A stretch of 64,000 nucleotides of DNA from Hymenoscyphus infarciens. Its lineage: Eukaryota > Ascomycota > Leotiomycetes > Helotiales > Helotiaceae. Position 1 is the first letter of the stretch. Each line of letters opens with the position of its first letter. The DNA is taken from the NCBI GenBank assembly GCA_001414345.1, contig LLCB01000076.1, positions 124,001 to 188,000 on the forward strand, read 5' to 3'. Of this stretch, positions 47,717 to 59,370 are shown in pieces. A program made the translations under genes and the position numbers. The notes under the pieces are model-generated. The model ran no database searches and had not been told where the DNA came from. It worked only from the letters and a program-made list of their open reading frames with translations.

Positions 47717-47933
47717 TCATGTGGATCATGCCTTCTGCTAAGCGAGAGGTGTGTTTTGAAGTGCAGCTCATTAAGTGCAGCTCATTGCACTGCCATCGTC
47801 CTGGGAAAGCATAGTGCGCTCAGTTCTTTGCTTGAAAACTGAGAAACAGAATAATTATCTAGAATCTTTCCATGTTAACAAGCGCCGATTGCCCATCGTT
47901 TACTATAACTCGAATCCCCCCCTCCCTCCCAAC

Positions 47934-47938
<5 letters not shown>

Positions 47939-47968
<30 letters not shown>
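47939..47968. repeat. Poly-T tract of about 30 bases
   Basis: An uninterrupted run of T on the + strand, followed by CCGGGAAATTG. It could be the poly-A tail of a minus-strand retroposed sequence or simple slippage; no element body was recognised. Confidence 0.9.
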
Positions 47969-48390
47969 CCGGGAAATTGAGAGAAAAATTGAGTCGACTC
48001 GATGGAACAGAAAGATAGTTTGAGGTTTCCAGATGTATCAATTCATCTACAACCACCAAGGATGGGTCCAGCGTCTTCATCGCAGCGAGGGACAACTAGG
48101 GCTCCCAAAAGAACTTGAAACCCTAAATATTCATAAGCATAGTGTTATTTAATCTAAAATCAAGGGTTGAAATAAATTCGCGAATTATATAAAAAAAAAC
48201 TTAGGAATTAGATAAAATTTATAAGGTTTTATATATGTTAAGTAGGGATAATACCTAATAGTTTCTCTTATAAAATAATGACTAGATAGGCACGATGCTA
48301 ATGCACTTTTCTAAAAAGTGTTGAAGGTTTTTATCTTATTCGTGTAGATTTGTTAGTGTTGATAAATTGTGTAGATTAAAGTAATAGCAA

Positions 48391-48833
48391 CAGTGGGTGC
48401 AGGAATTCCGTGCGCACCCTCTAAATTTCGCCGAGAACACACTAAAAGTCACCCTCTTTACAGCCTTATAAACTAGTAAGTATATAGTATAATATATTCT
48501 AACAACGATCATAGACGTAGTGCTTTATAAGAAGAGCATATTCCTAACTAACTACTTAGTTATAACTCCTAAGCTACGTATATAATTTTAAAAGCTAATA
48601 TTTTACTAATAAAGACTTTAAAAGATTATTATAGTATAGACTTTAAGTTACTCTAGTCTAATTAAAAGCTAAAGAGGTTTAAGTATTAGGTTTTACTACT
48701 CTTAATACTTTATTTTATATAAATCTAATAGAGCGTTCTTCTATAATTAGTAGGAGAAGTTAGTAAAAATATAGTAATTTTAGTATAGCTTAGCAGAATC
48801 TAGCCTATGTACACGGAATTCCTACACCCACTG
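48391..48833. mobile_element. Short inverted-repeat transposon remnant (443 bp)
   Basis: Left end CAGTGGGTGCAGGAATTCCG and right end, read on the other strand, CAGTGGGTGTAGGAATTCCG: 22 bp with one mismatch including the final TG. The interior is AT-rich without a frame. The hexamer TAATAG occurs just outside both ends (48382-48387 and 48835-48840) but not directly abutting, so the target duplication and superfamily are unsettled. CAGTGGG ends occur in fungal Tc1/mariner-type MITEs. Confidence 0.8.
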
Positions 48834-49452
48834 TTAATAGTACTACTTCTTTTGTCTACCGGGAGACAGTGTACCGCACGTGGGATGATTCGTAAAAAAC
48901 GTTCTGCCCTACAATTTTTCTACAGTAAAGGGGTTCCTATCGATGTTAGTTGGTGGGTGCTGATTGGCGCCTCGCGTGTCCTAGGTAGCAGCTAACCCCC
49001 GGTTGAGCCGAATGTTTTCTTGGGCAGCAATATCAGGCGTTGGGGGTTCGAGTTTCAAAACATAGTTTTATCCTAATGCTTTCCTTACCGTGTCATAATT
49101 TAAGGCAAATTCGCTGCTTAATCTTAGAGCTCGGGGCTTGTATTTGTTCCATAATTAATAACATATTCGTTCCAGTCAGGTGCGAGGCCATACTTGGTAT
49201 TGAGTCATTTTTTTTGTTTCCTAGCTTCGATTTACAATAAACCCTACAGTACTTAGGTCGCAATTTCTCATCGAAAAAATCAGTTAAAGCCTCATCCGAA
49301 TTTTCGGGGCGCATGTTGACTCGTTTTCAAGCAAAGCAAACGCCCAGAAGCTCGCCCGGTCACCGCCCCCACCATTGTACGGAGTACAGCAGTACATGTG
49401 TACTTTTCCCCATTAACAAGAAAACCCGCACACCAATACAAGCATATTGGAA

Positions 49453-50523
49453 ATGACTATCTCTTTTTCCCACGAGCTCTTCATTGCATCTCTAGCCATC
49501 CAACGCGCAGCACTCGCCACCAAAAAAGTACTAGCCACGATAAAAAATACCAAAGGCTCAAACAACGAAATTTGCAAACCAGATGCCACACCAGTGACCA
49601 TAGCGGATTTCGCAGCTCAAGCGCTTATAATCAGCGCAATACATCACGCATTTCCAGAAGACTGTATCATCGGAGAAGAAGATTCTTCAGTTCTCCGAAA
49701 AGACTCCGAACTCTGTCAGAAAGTCTGGGGATTAGTTTCCAGTACGAAACTTGATGTTGAAGAAAGTGAGAGATTGTTGAAAAGTCCTAAGGATGTAGGG
49801 GACATGTTGAAAATGATCGATTTCGGTGGACAGGGTGTGGGTGGAAGAGGGAGGGTTTGGATGTTGGATCCTGTTGATGGGACGGCGACGTTTTTGAAGG
49901 GGCAGCAGTATGCTGTTTGCCTTTCCTTGGTAGAGGATGGGAAAGAAGTGCTGGGTGTGATTGGATGTCCGAATTTGAAGTTTGAGAGTGCGAGGGTGGA
50001 GGAAGAGGTGGTTGATGAAGATGGGATGGGATGTATGTTTTCTGCTGTGAAGGGTGGAGGTGCTTTCCGAAGACCACTGGGTAAAGGTGGTCTAGAACCG
50101 GCTCGGAGGCTTGAAAGGGAGTCGAAAACTGGTGCTGAGCTTGAAAGTTTGGAGTTTGTTGACTCGGCTATGAGTACATCAACAAATCCCGAAACGGTCC
50201 ACAAAGTCGCTGAAAAGATAGGTGCCAATCATCCTGGTGCGGAACTATGGTCATCACAAATGAGATACATTTCTCTTGTGCTAGGAGAGGGAAATATCCA
50301 AATTCGCATCCCACCACAGAAGAACAAGACTTCTTTTGTTTGGGACCACGCAGGTGGACAGTTGATCTTTACCGAAGTTGGTGGTAAGGTGACAGATGTG
50401 TATGGGAAGGATATTGATTTCGGCCTTGGAAGAAAACTTACAAACAATTGGGGCATGCTTGCATCTAGGGAAGGAGTCCATGGGAGACTCTTGACTGCCG
50501 TAAGTGAGGTACTGAGAGCATAA
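49453..50523 (+). CDS. 3'(2'),5'-bisphosphate nucleotidase, HAL2/MET22-like
   Basis: Intronless, 356 residues; ATG at 49453, with only a TTG upstream in frame. Shows the lithium-sensitive phosphatase signatures: PVTIADFAAQALI, GEED (74-77), WMLDPVDGTATF (metal ligands at about Asp139 and Asp142), GVIGCPNL, and the C-terminal WDHAGGQLIFTEVGGKVTD. Hydrolyses PAP to AMP and phosphate (and PAPS to APS), preventing PAP build-up during sulfate assimilation and protecting RNA processing; the family is inhibited by Na+ and Li+. Cytosolic. Length and motifs complete. Confidence 0.95.
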   Translation: MTISFSHELFIASLAIQRAALATKKVLATIKNTKGSNNEICKPDATPVTIADFAAQALIISAIHHAFPEDCIIGEEDSSVLRKDSELCQKVWGLVSSTKLDVEESERLLKSPKDVGDMLKMIDFGGQGVGGRGRVWMLDPVDGTATFLKGQQYAVCLSLVEDGKEVLGVIGCPNLKFESARVEEEVVDEDGMGCMFSAVKGGGAFRRPLGKGGLEPARRLERESKTGAELESLEFVDSAMSTSTNPETVHKVAEKIGANHPGAELWSSQMRYISLVLGEGNIQIRIPPQKNKTSFVWDHAGGQLIFTEVGGKVTDVYGKDIDFGLGRKLTNNWGMLASREGVHGRLLTAVSEVLRA

Positions 50524-51826
50524 CTCCCATTGAGTGGAGGCTAAGCGAGAGTGTCTGGCACTTGGAATTATAAATTAAGTAGTTAGAATTCTACACGAGC
50601 CTCCCACTTACTGTTATTAGAGTCTGGCTTTATTCTTCCTTACTTTTACTTCAAAGATTCCAGGTCAATAGAAAGGCATCGCAGCCTCTTGATTGGATCT
50701 CATCTTCAAACATTCACAATTCCACCTCGAACCCAACCCTCAAACTTCACCCCGCAGATAAATTCACCCCTCCTCAACCCCCACATTTCTTTCAAAGTAT
50801 CAAATAGTCAAGCTTTCAACAACTAAAACAACTAACTCGGTTGGTTATTGTATGGATAGGTTACTAAAAGCACGATGTAACAATACGAGCTACCTGTCAG
50901 GTTCAGAAAAGTACATTTCTACGAGCCGTCTGAAATGAGCTACCTGGAATTATTTTTTTGTACTTACAATTTTAGAAGTTGGAAGGTATACGATGAATTG
51001 AGGTGAATGATCGAACGAACGATCGTCGCGAAATTTCCAGGCCCAGCTCCCTCTTCGGTTCTGGCAAGCTTTTAAGAGGTCGTTTTTTGTCAGGAGGGGA
51101 AGAGTATAAGTGTGAATTTGGGGCTCTCCCCCCACCTTCTTTTCCACCTTACTTGTCTTGTGCTAACCTTGATTTCCCCCAAGAAGACGCTGGCCAAGTG
51201 GCGTCATGAATTATCGCCAACCCCAAAACTCCATAAAAGATCAATAAAAAATCAAACTTTTGTGGTATGAACAGAGCATTTAATAAACGTCGCATAAGCC
51301 TTCTCGCCTCCCACCATCGGGACGCTTAAAGGCCGTCGTTTAAAGCTTGTTCCAGAACATCAGATGACAAGCCCAAAATCCCTGAAACGAAGCCGGTAAT
51401 TGGATGATTGCACCTCTCTTGTTTCAATGGTATGGTCATTGCTTTCGACCCCGAAAATTTGAGTTGTGTTTGGCGGGGCTTGGTTGGCGATGCTTTAGGA
51501 AAGCCTCTCGGCTGTTTTCTTGGAGTTTGGGAGTAGTGTGGGGAGAGATTTCCTCTTCTTTTTTGTTTCTTGTTTGATTCTTCTTCTTCTACTTGGAAAT
51601 GAATATTCATATATTTTTTTTTAGGTATTGTCAAGTCGATCTCATTTGCCAAACAATAGGTAGCATCGCATAATACAAAGCTATCAACTCATCCGACCCT
51701 CACCACGGCCACTCTCACTCCTCGAACCCCTTCTCTCCACCGTCAAACCCCTCGTCAAACGCCAAAGCCTCCATCTCGAGCCTCTCGAAAATTCCTTTTG
51801 ACGAAAATCAAAACCCAAACCAAAAG
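50524..51826. other. Intergenic, no certain gene
   Basis: 3' flank of the nucleotidase and promoter of the small gene at 51827. A minus-strand frame at 51652-51326 is basic (NKKQKRRG, SPTKPRQTQLKF) but begins only at TTG and lacks support. Confidence 0.45.
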
Positions 51827-51955
51827 ATGGACCCAGTACCGATAATAATAGGTGTAATCTTCCTCGTATTCTTCACCATCGGAGTCTGTTCCCTCGTAAA
51901 CCAATCGATGAAACCGGATCCGCATGCTGATAAAGGGAAGGAGACGGGTGTTTGA
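51827..51955 (+). CDS. 42-residue one-helix membrane protein
   Basis: ATG at 51827 in good context (AAAG before ATG) opens a 42-codon frame to TGA at 51955. Residues 4-24 form a single hydrophobic helix (VPIIIGVIFLVFFTIGVCSL), followed by a short polar tail (NQSMKPDPHADKGKETGV). A C-rich fungal leader precedes it. The clean layout suggests a genuine small membrane protein, comparable in form only to proteolipids such as yeast Pmp1 or small ER subunits. Function unknown. It could be chance, but the composition is not that of the flanks. Confidence 0.55.
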   Translation: MDPVPIIIGVIFLVFFTIGVCSLVNQSMKPDPHADKGKETGV

Positions 51956-52969
51956 TATATGTTGGATAAAGGGTTATGATAAGGTGGATATTGTGAGACC
52001 GATGTGTTTGTAGAGACACTATGTCTCCTTCCATTCCTAGAATGGTATGAAGCGACGAGCTGCAGGGAGGAGAGAGAATGAAGAAAGGCCGGGGTTGGAA
52101 CTGCTAGGGGTAACAAGAATCCTGACTCACCGCGGGTCTGCAGGTAAAGTCCCTTTTCATTCTGATATTTTTACAAACGAGTTTGCTCACTGGACCTAGA
52201 GCATGATATGGAAAGTCTCATTTCTACTTCTGACAATGGGTATTTGTCATGAAACCGAGAACGGGGGAATCCCAAGGTAGCAGCTCGATAGTGACAAGTT
52301 GAAGAGGAAGGAATCTCCATAAACATTTTTCGAGATGGAAGGAACCTCACAATTAGGCGCTCCTTTATTGCCTTAGCGAATAACGTGGGCGTTCGAGGTT
52401 TTGGAAGATTTGCGAGTGGAAATTTGTAGAGTGGTAAAACGACTAGAACTCTTGTGGTGCCAGATGTTGAACAAGCAGGAGTAATTTCAATAGCAATTTC
52501 ATCCTCCCAGACTAAGACGTAACAACAAATGACTATACCAAGTTTGCTAAGTAGAAGAAAAACCAGTGTACACAAGATGCCAAGATCACCTCCTATATAA
52601 CTTCCAAAGACACCACTTCTGCATCTTTAAACAACCCATATAACAACCCTTATTCAATCCATAATTCGAATCGTCCCACCCTTCTAAATCGCCCGGGCAG
52701 CTCGGGTCCACAAGCTTGAAGAACAATAGCAATCTCATTCATCCGTTCCACTTCATGATTCTCCTGTAATTTCGCTGTCGTTTGGGAACCGAGTAAAACG
52801 CTGATGACCTGTCCTTTGTCTCTTGATGCCTCTTCAATATCGAATCATTGGTTATATCCGCCTCAAGATGACCTTCATTCCTCTCACGGAAAGTAAGGTA
52901 CGCCTTAAAGCTCTTCGTCAGCTTCTCGTAGTTCGAACCCATCGTGCAAGATATACAACGTCCACTGAC
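51956..52969. other. Intergenic and trailer of HET pseudogene
   Basis: Minus-strand frame 52942-52739 (MGSNYEKLTKSFKAYLTF...) lies just past the HET pseudogene and might be a further relic of it; a GTGAGT donor is at the end of the HET frame (about 52969). Otherwise nothing seen. Confidence 0.4.
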
Positions 52970-54256
52970 TCACAAAACAGCATCTTCAATCGCAAGGAAT
53001 GAGACAATCTTCTCTGGCGCCTCACGAGGTATCGAAGAAAACCCAGCATCGGAAGAAATAGAGAGTTCCCCACTCTGTGAGAAGGGTGATTTCAAGCCCA
53101 CAAGCTTATGGGAAAGAATTTCAATAGAAGCCCATGACCACGTCGGTATGTAGTGAGGCGCTGCAACCCGCACCCTTCGACTTCGTGCGAATGTAAATTT
53201 TCTCCACATCAACCCAATTGCCATTATGTAGTCCCAAATCCCGGCTACACAAAGACTCTCCATCGTGGGCAGCAGAGAAGTTGCGAGTCCAGAGAGCGCC
53301 GGTAACTTATCCGACTGATATGTGATATGCAATTTTGCGAACTCGTCGACGATCTGAAGCCAGATTTTGAATGCTTGCTCTTTTGTTCCTTCTCTTTGGC
53401 GAGCTTTGAATAGAAATGGTTTATTCCGGCGTTTGCGACTGGTTCTTGGGTTTCTTGCCGTGTCTTTTCCCAGGCGTAAAATCCACATTCGCAATCCGTA
53501 GTCTCCCGGCATTCCCATATCATCTCGGAATGGAAATGAATTGTACGGTTTGAGTGATATCGTTCCTGGAAGACCCAAGCTCGAGTCCATAACGGAGCTG
53601 ATATTAAAGCCCAAACCCCTATTTCTCCGTCGAATTGTTTGTGGAATTTGCAACCCCATCGGGCATTGAACTTGGGGCTAGATGGGTCATTTTCGCTTTG
53701 AGACTGGGAAATGGAATGTGGAAGCTTCAAACCTTTCGGAGTGATGTTCCATCTAGAGAAGAGACAGCCGATGGACCCAGAGTGGGCACCGGCTGCTCCG
53801 ATGGTAAGATAGGCCCGTAAGTATACTCCAGTCATTTCAACGGATTCTGTTTTCCAGTCCAATGGGTCATCTTGGATGATGCATAGGGAGTCAATCCACA
53901 AGAAGCTGATGTCCAGTGCCTTGAAAGGTCTTCGATAGAGAATCCCAAGGGATACCGAGAAGTCGTTTTCCAGGTGTGGGTTTGGTCGTTGTTATGATCT
54001 GTGGTTGACCCCAGCAGTGTGACAAGGCGATGTACTTTTGCTTGATTGGCAGTCTCTCTATGAGCCTTAGACAAGGAGATTGGAGAGATCCAAGATACAA
54101 TACTCGTGTTGGCATCTTCGAAACTCCCGGCCCACAAGACGAATGTGAAGCCTCGCACTTCTTGAGGTTCCTGCGGATGAACTGGGTACAAGTCGTGAGA
54201 TCAAGTATTGGGGGGCGATTCGGTGCCGTTCTAAACGCTTCCACAGTCACGGGCAT
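52970..54256 (-). pseudogene. HET-domain (heterokaryon incompatibility) pseudogene
   Basis: Reads from ATG at 54256 on the minus strand through the hallmark HET motifs: YIALSHCWG, FLWIDSLCIIQDD, YLTIGAAGA, RAWVFQE, then KLPALSGLA and PTWSWASIE. The motifs lie in three frames. Near 53920 the frame shifts between LSKTFQ and ALDISFLWID, with about ten residues fewer than usual, so a small deletion is likely. Near 53390 a second shift separates the part ending AKEKEQ from AFKIWLQIVDEFAK. No GT-AG intron explains either. Intact HET proteins trigger cell death on non-self fusion; this copy could not encode the full protein. Confidence 0.88.
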
Positions 54257-55221
54257 TCCTATTTCAGCAAGTCAATCTCTAAAAAACAGAAGTGAAGAAG
54301 CATAGTCTGAGCAACAGGAGTATAGAGTTCAACTCCAGGTAAAGTGCCACCTATGTTATAGACTATTCTGATGATATATCCCTCTAATAACTGAATAGAA
54401 AACCCGTGTAGCAGAAGCCCTCGAAGCGAGGATATAAAATTCGCGTTTCGAGCTACCAATGGTTTGGCCAGATCCAGAATTGCTGCTAGAATACATTGAC
54501 ATTTTAGACATGGTATTTGCTTGGACATACTTTGAACATATGTATAGATCTGTCGTTGGTGAGGAAAACCTGGCTATGTAGGGAAAAGTTCCTATCTTAG
54601 ATTAAGATACATGGGGTAAGTAGCAGGGTAAGTAGCAGGCTCCACTTCGCAGCGGCGTTGAGACGAGCTGTTAATTATCGTTTCGGATCCTGTATCGGGA
54701 TGGTGTTTGTTGTCTACATGCGTCTCCGTCTCGTGTAGAGCTCCCTTTGCTCTCTCGGTTTCCCATTCTCTCGTGTGTTGATTATCTGTAGGTGGTTTTG
54801 AGAGGTTTGCCATAGAGCTGAGACTTGCAGACGGTAAAAAGTTGAGTAGAACTTAGAAATTGTTGATATTGGGTTGTGGTATGCGGAGCGATGCTGGCAC
54901 TATGATCGCTACTTCCCACAAATCCGTGCAACATCTGCCGGTTGCAGGTACTACCTATTGTATTCTCACCATTCAAAATCGGAAAGGAGAGTATTCTGGG
55001 CGAGAAGAACGAAAGTTGAGAGCAAAAGCTGTTCTATAATTTCAATATCATTGGAGCACTCGTACTAGGACTTCAGGTTATGCCCCAAAGCTGAGCTAGT
55101 GACGTGTAAAAACAGGAAAGTGCAGGAAAGAGATAGAAGTCAATTACCAGGTCTCGATAAAAGGGAAAGATCAAGATGAAACTAATGTTAGACGTACATC
55201 ATAACGACATTGTCAGACACC
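54257..55221. other. Intergenic, no gene seen
   Basis: Upstream flank of the HET pseudogene and 3' flank of the GPI11 gene. A direct duplication GGTAAGTAGCAG lies at 54615-54640. Frames present are short and unsupported. Confidence 0.5.
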
Positions 55222-56017
55222 TCAGCTAAGCTCAATCCTCTTCCCCTTTAAAAGCCAACCTCCCGCCATCTTCCCAATCATATATCCGGCATATGCGCCC
55301 GTAATAATGGTAATCGGCCACTTTTGCCATTCTCGATCCCAATCTAATGGAATAGGAACCGCACCCAACCATGCGCCCAAGAAACAACCTACAGCTCCAC
55401 CAAATACCTCATCCATGGGACTGTAAAAAGAGGCTATCTCCCTCCATTTCTTGCCGTCGGCTCCGTGTACATATACAAGCGGGAATATGACCAACAAGGC
55501 TATATGCGATGAAGTGAGGAGTGTATGTAGAAGATGTGTCGAGATTGGAGCCCCGAATAGGACTTGGAGTGCGGTGAGAACTGAGACGGAGGCAAAGGAC
55601 ATGATGAGGGCGAAGAATGCGGTCTGTAAAATCATTATCAGCATATGTTATGTTTTTTTGAGATCCAGTTACTCCCGAGCGCGAGAATTAACCTACCAAA
55701 GGTCTTGCTACGGGTGTGCCATCTGTCGTCTTCTTTGCGCCAATGGCCTTCTTCGCGGGTTTTATGTTGTGACCAGTTGGTGGCAGGCAAAGAATCACAT
55801 ATACAATTTGTACCATTGACAATAGCAGCAGCGAGCTTAGCAGCGTTGGAGCTGGATTTTCTACTAATGCTGGAAATCGTATATAGAATCCTGCCAGCAG
55901 GATAGCTGGATGAGCTTGGGAGACAATTCGCGCGGCATCAGTAGGCAGCAGTTCAACTGGCAGAGAGGGTTTTGCTGGAGGCGTACTCGCCGGCGGTGTT
56001 TTGCTGGCAGCAGACAT
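55222..56017 (-). CDS. GPI11: GPI11/PIG-F, GPI-anchor ethanolamine-phosphate step
   Basis: Two exons on the minus strand: 56017-55697 and 55623-55222, with a 73-nt intron (GTAGGT...TTACAG) in phase 0; 240 residues. A Pro/Ala-rich N-terminus precedes multiple membrane helices (PALVENPAPTLLSSLLLLSM, then FFALIMSFASVSVLTALQVL). The conserved PIG-F end reads HIALLVIFPLVYVHG, EVFGGAVGCFLGAWLGAVPIPLDWDREWQKWPIT and GKMAGGWLL. PIG-F/Gpi11 is the ER-membrane partner of the ethanolamine-phosphate transferases Gpi7/PIG-G and Gpi13/PIG-O in GPI-anchor assembly. The start at 56017 gives the normal length; divergent from the CUE gene, 304 bp away. Confidence 0.94.
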
Positions 56018-56321
56018 TGTAACAGGATCAATGGGTGAGTGGCATTGACGGGAATTAAGAAGGTTGAAGTGATAATAAATCTGGCAGACGCGCCGGAGGT
56101 TTGAGCCCCTAGGCCACGATGACGGGGCGTTATGCGCCGAAACAGCACCGCCACCCGACATTTAACGCCACTTGCGGTGTTGTCAGAGGCTCCGCTCATA
56201 ACCCATTCACAAGATACGTAACTGACCATTAGGCCACCAGAACAAGAGCTTGGGAGTATTTGTTACTCTAAAACTCTCGAATCTCATCAATTCTCGAGGA
56301 CCATTGTGACCAAAACCAAAA
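56018..56321. promoter_or_regulatory. Bidirectional promoter, GPI11 and CUE5-like gene
   Basis: 304 bp between two divergent ATGs, so both genes must use promoter elements here. No core element stands out beyond CA-rich leader sequence before the + strand start. Confidence 0.6.
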
Positions 56322-57832
56322 ATGTCCTCGCCAGCAAAAACAACCGATAACCCAGTAAGCCGCTATCTCCCTTCATGCGCTACTTCAACCTCTTCGAAGT
56401 CGCTAGATTTAGGGTCTCTTACTAACAACCATTTCCTTTTTGATAGTTGAAGAGCCCAACTTCCGGTCCCGAATCCCCTACAACTGCTCGACCATTAGAG
56501 ATGGATGACGACGATGTGCAAGAGTCCGGTGCCCTGAGCAATGAATCGACTACAGCTCCCAAAGTCCCCAAACCAGCAACCGTCGAAGATGCCCCTCCAC
56601 CGAAGCCCCCGCGCCCTCAAAGTGCGCAGCAACAGACGGAAAATACTTTGAAGGAAGCTTTCCCATCTATCGACTTAGCAGTCATCAAGGCTGTCTTGAG
56701 AGCAAGCGGTGGCCGCGCTGAGCCGGCTTTCAATGCCCTTCTTGGTAAATTACCCCTCAGCCTTTTTGATGAACAATGTATTGACTAGATTTCCTAGAAA
56801 TGACTGACCCCGATGCTATCATCCAAGAGGAAATGCCTCCGCCACAACCTCCTCGCCCAGCAGCACCATCTGCCGCCCAAACCCAGCTCGAGGCCGACGA
56901 ACAATACGCTCGCCAACTCGCAGAACACTACGGGGGTGAAGGATCATCCTATGGACCACCACGCACAAGCAGCAGAGGGGATCCTCGTGGAAGACAACAA
57001 CAAGCAAATCAATACCGCGAAGACGAGCACAGCTTCTTGGACGACGATCTTCCAATCATCAAGGAGAATCTCAAGAAGGGATTTCTGGAGACCCAGACTG
57101 TGGTTAATTCATGGATCACAAATCTCAAGAAGAAGATTGATGGGGATGATGGACCACCACCAAATGAACAGGGCTATAGTACTGGACCGGATCCTTACCG
57201 AGGCCGTAGGGGTGAGGACTCGAGACAGAGTGGAGACTATAACCGATATGATGCTGATCCTCACGTACTTGGTGATGATTTTGCTGGGATTCAGTTGAAT
57301 GATGATGGCAGTGAGTGTTTCTCCATATCCTCCTTTATGATGCCGTATTCTAATAGTTTTCAAAGGTGCCGCTCGTCGTTCAACTCGTCCTTTGGCCAAC
57401 CCAGACCTCTTCAAGCCTACTCCCACCCCTCCTAAATCCTCCGATGGGCGCAAGGTCTCTTTCCAAAGCCGACCAATTGAAGATCTGGATATATACAATA
57501 CCTCACCCAAACTCGGGGCTGCAAAGGAAAGCTTCATGCCGGCAAATGCTGGCAAGCAGAGCAAATGGCAACCACTCTCCACTGTCGACCCCAGTCCATT
57601 GGGCGAGGCAGACAATGACCCTTTCAGTCTTGGGGACAGCGAAGATGAGAAGGAAAGCAAGGATCGAGTTGGGGGAAAAGAGGTCAACAAAGATGATGCG
57701 GAGAGATTGAAGAAGGCTGCTGCTGAAGCTATGGCGGACAACATTGGTGAGTCAGAACGCAAACCTGAGCCAGCTGAGACTGTGGGAAGCAAGGACAAGA
57801 TTGCGGATGAGAAATTGACTGGCACGTCTTGA
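56322..57832 (+). CDS. CUE-domain ubiquitin-binding protein, CUE5-like
   Basis: Four exons: 56322-56354, 56447-56744, 56798-57310, 57366-57832; introns 92, 53 and 55 nt, all junctions in frame; 436 residues. The CUE domain is at about 74-115: ENTLKEAFPSIDLAVIKAVL, then PAFNALLEMTDPDA, where the splice at 56744/56798 falls inside the domain. Acidic, Pro-rich segments flank it (PPPKPPRPQSAQQQ before; EEMPPPQPPRPAAP after), followed by a coiled segment with QLEADEQYARQLAEHYGG and a low-complexity acidic tail. Yeast Cue5 binds ubiquitinated aggregates and Atg8 in aggrephagy; that role is inferred from domain order. No clear Atg8 motif was singled out. Confidence 0.88.
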
Positions 57833-58582
57833 AGGTCCCCAGGGTCGCTGGAGTTTTATGCAGGGAGGCTCACTCATTGGATTGTCGGTATTTTGTTGAT
57901 AGCCCGATGATATCCTTCCAACTATTTTTCCGACTGCTATCGTTTTGCAGCGAGCAGTTTTCCAATAAAACAAATGACTTGTGGTGTGAGAGTTGGATGA
58001 TGAATGAGGTGGAGGAGAAGAATTCCCCCAAGATGGTAAATAAAAGACGCCACCATGATCGGATGGACCTTACCTAGGTAGAGTACCTATACTTTACCTA
58101 GGTAGGTGGGTAGAGCTCCTCTTAGCTGCATGCGTCTTGCTTGCATGGTGAGTCGGTGACAGACAATATTGGTACTTGAAGCCTTCGCAGCCTTGAGTAG
58201 CCTTGCCAAGGCATTGCCCTTACACGTGGGGGCATTGATTGGGTGGGGGTGCAAGAAAAAGAAAATGCAAGACGCATGCATGGAAGCCGCGCAGCCTGGT
58301 CGAAGAAAAAAAGGTGGCTCCAAAGGGGTCGAGATTGATGCAGCTAACTATTCATGTACAAGTGACTGAAGACCTGATGTAACCTCTGCCCTTATCATTT
58401 TCTCCTTCTTTCCCCTCATTGGCTCCGTGCGCCAGACTTACCCCTCACTAGTCCTCTTTCAGCTTCATCCCGAGTGCTCCTTTTGAACAAGACGATCTCC
58501 CATCCGGATTATCGTGACTTTTGTGGACGGCTTCAACTACCCACCCAGGTATCCATCGAGAATAGAGGCTGGTCATCTAATC

Positions 58583-58630
58583 GGTACTGTACTGTACTGT
58601 ACTGTACTGTACTGTACTGTACTGTACTGT
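58583..58630. repeat. (TACTG)n microsatellite, about 9 copies
   Basis: A perfect pentanucleotide array TACTG. It lies in the presumed promoter or leader of NUC-2/PHO81. Confidence 0.95.
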
Positions 58631-58949
58631 GGTATCGAGAACGAGGGACAAGGAGAACAGCTGCCGGTGGAGGTACTTTTCTAGCTTCTTCGACGACGGG
58701 ATTGTTAGGTATCTTTACCTAGTCCTCATTCACTCCTCATCACTCCCCGCCATTCTCCATCTGAGGTATCCGGGTGTCGTAGGTAAGAAGTCATCCTGCC
58801 CCACCGCATCGCCCAACTCCTCCTCCACCTCCACCTCCCCTTCCATGGTCACTTCTTCGAGATTCTTTTCCTCACACCTGATGGACCTCATTCATCCTCA
58901 TCACCACAACTCCTCCGTCGCCCAATCACTTACCACACACGTGCAAACA

Positions 58950-58995
58950 CCAACCTAACCACCTAACCACCTAGCCACCTAGCCACCTAGCCACC
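58950..58995. repeat. CCACCTAG/CCACCTAA octamer array
   Basis: Five or so copies of ACCACCTA(A/G)CC in tandem, pyrimidine-rich, ahead of the NUC-2 gene. Confidence 0.8.
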
Positions 58996-59370
58996 CCCAC
59001 CACATCTACTCTGGTCGGCAGAGTCTACACAGCTCAAGCTCGGTGTTTCCTTCCTCAAAACTCCAAGTTCCCTTCGTTCAACCTTCTACACAATTACCCA
59101 ACAGCTGCCCTGAAGCTCTTGGAAGCTCCGGAATTGTCTCTCACCTAACCGCCTCGACATCGTCACTTCCACGCTTACTCGTCTACCAGAACAGAACTAC
59201 TCCCCGCCTGGCTCACTCGGCCAGCAACCATGAGACTCTAAGACGGAACTGGTGTCACTTGCGTCAAAGAATCCCGAACTAGGCACCTATCAACAGAGCT
59301 GGTCTTGTCCTTTTAAAGCCACCCCTTCGCTCGCAACCCCCAAGGGTGTGGCGGGTCCTGGCACCGCATT

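Larger units (their letters stand above)
47728..49452. other. Gene-free region with repeats
   Basis: Holds a 15-bp tandem duplication (AAGTGCAGCTCATT twice, 47759-47787), a T-run (47939-47968), an AT-rich patch (48120-48380), the inverted-repeat element at 48391-48833, and mixed sequence forming the promoter of the nucleotidase gene. No gene seen. Confidence 0.5.
57833..59370. other. Intergenic and 5' region of NUC-2, with microsatellites
   Basis: No gene seen. Palindromic TACCTAGGTA motifs at 58072-58108, a pentanucleotide array at 58583-58630, a CCACCTAGCCACCTAG array at 58950-58995, and a long pyrimidine-rich leader. Several ATGs in the leader (for example 59230) open short frames that would act as upstream frames if transcribed. 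Confidence 0.5.
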
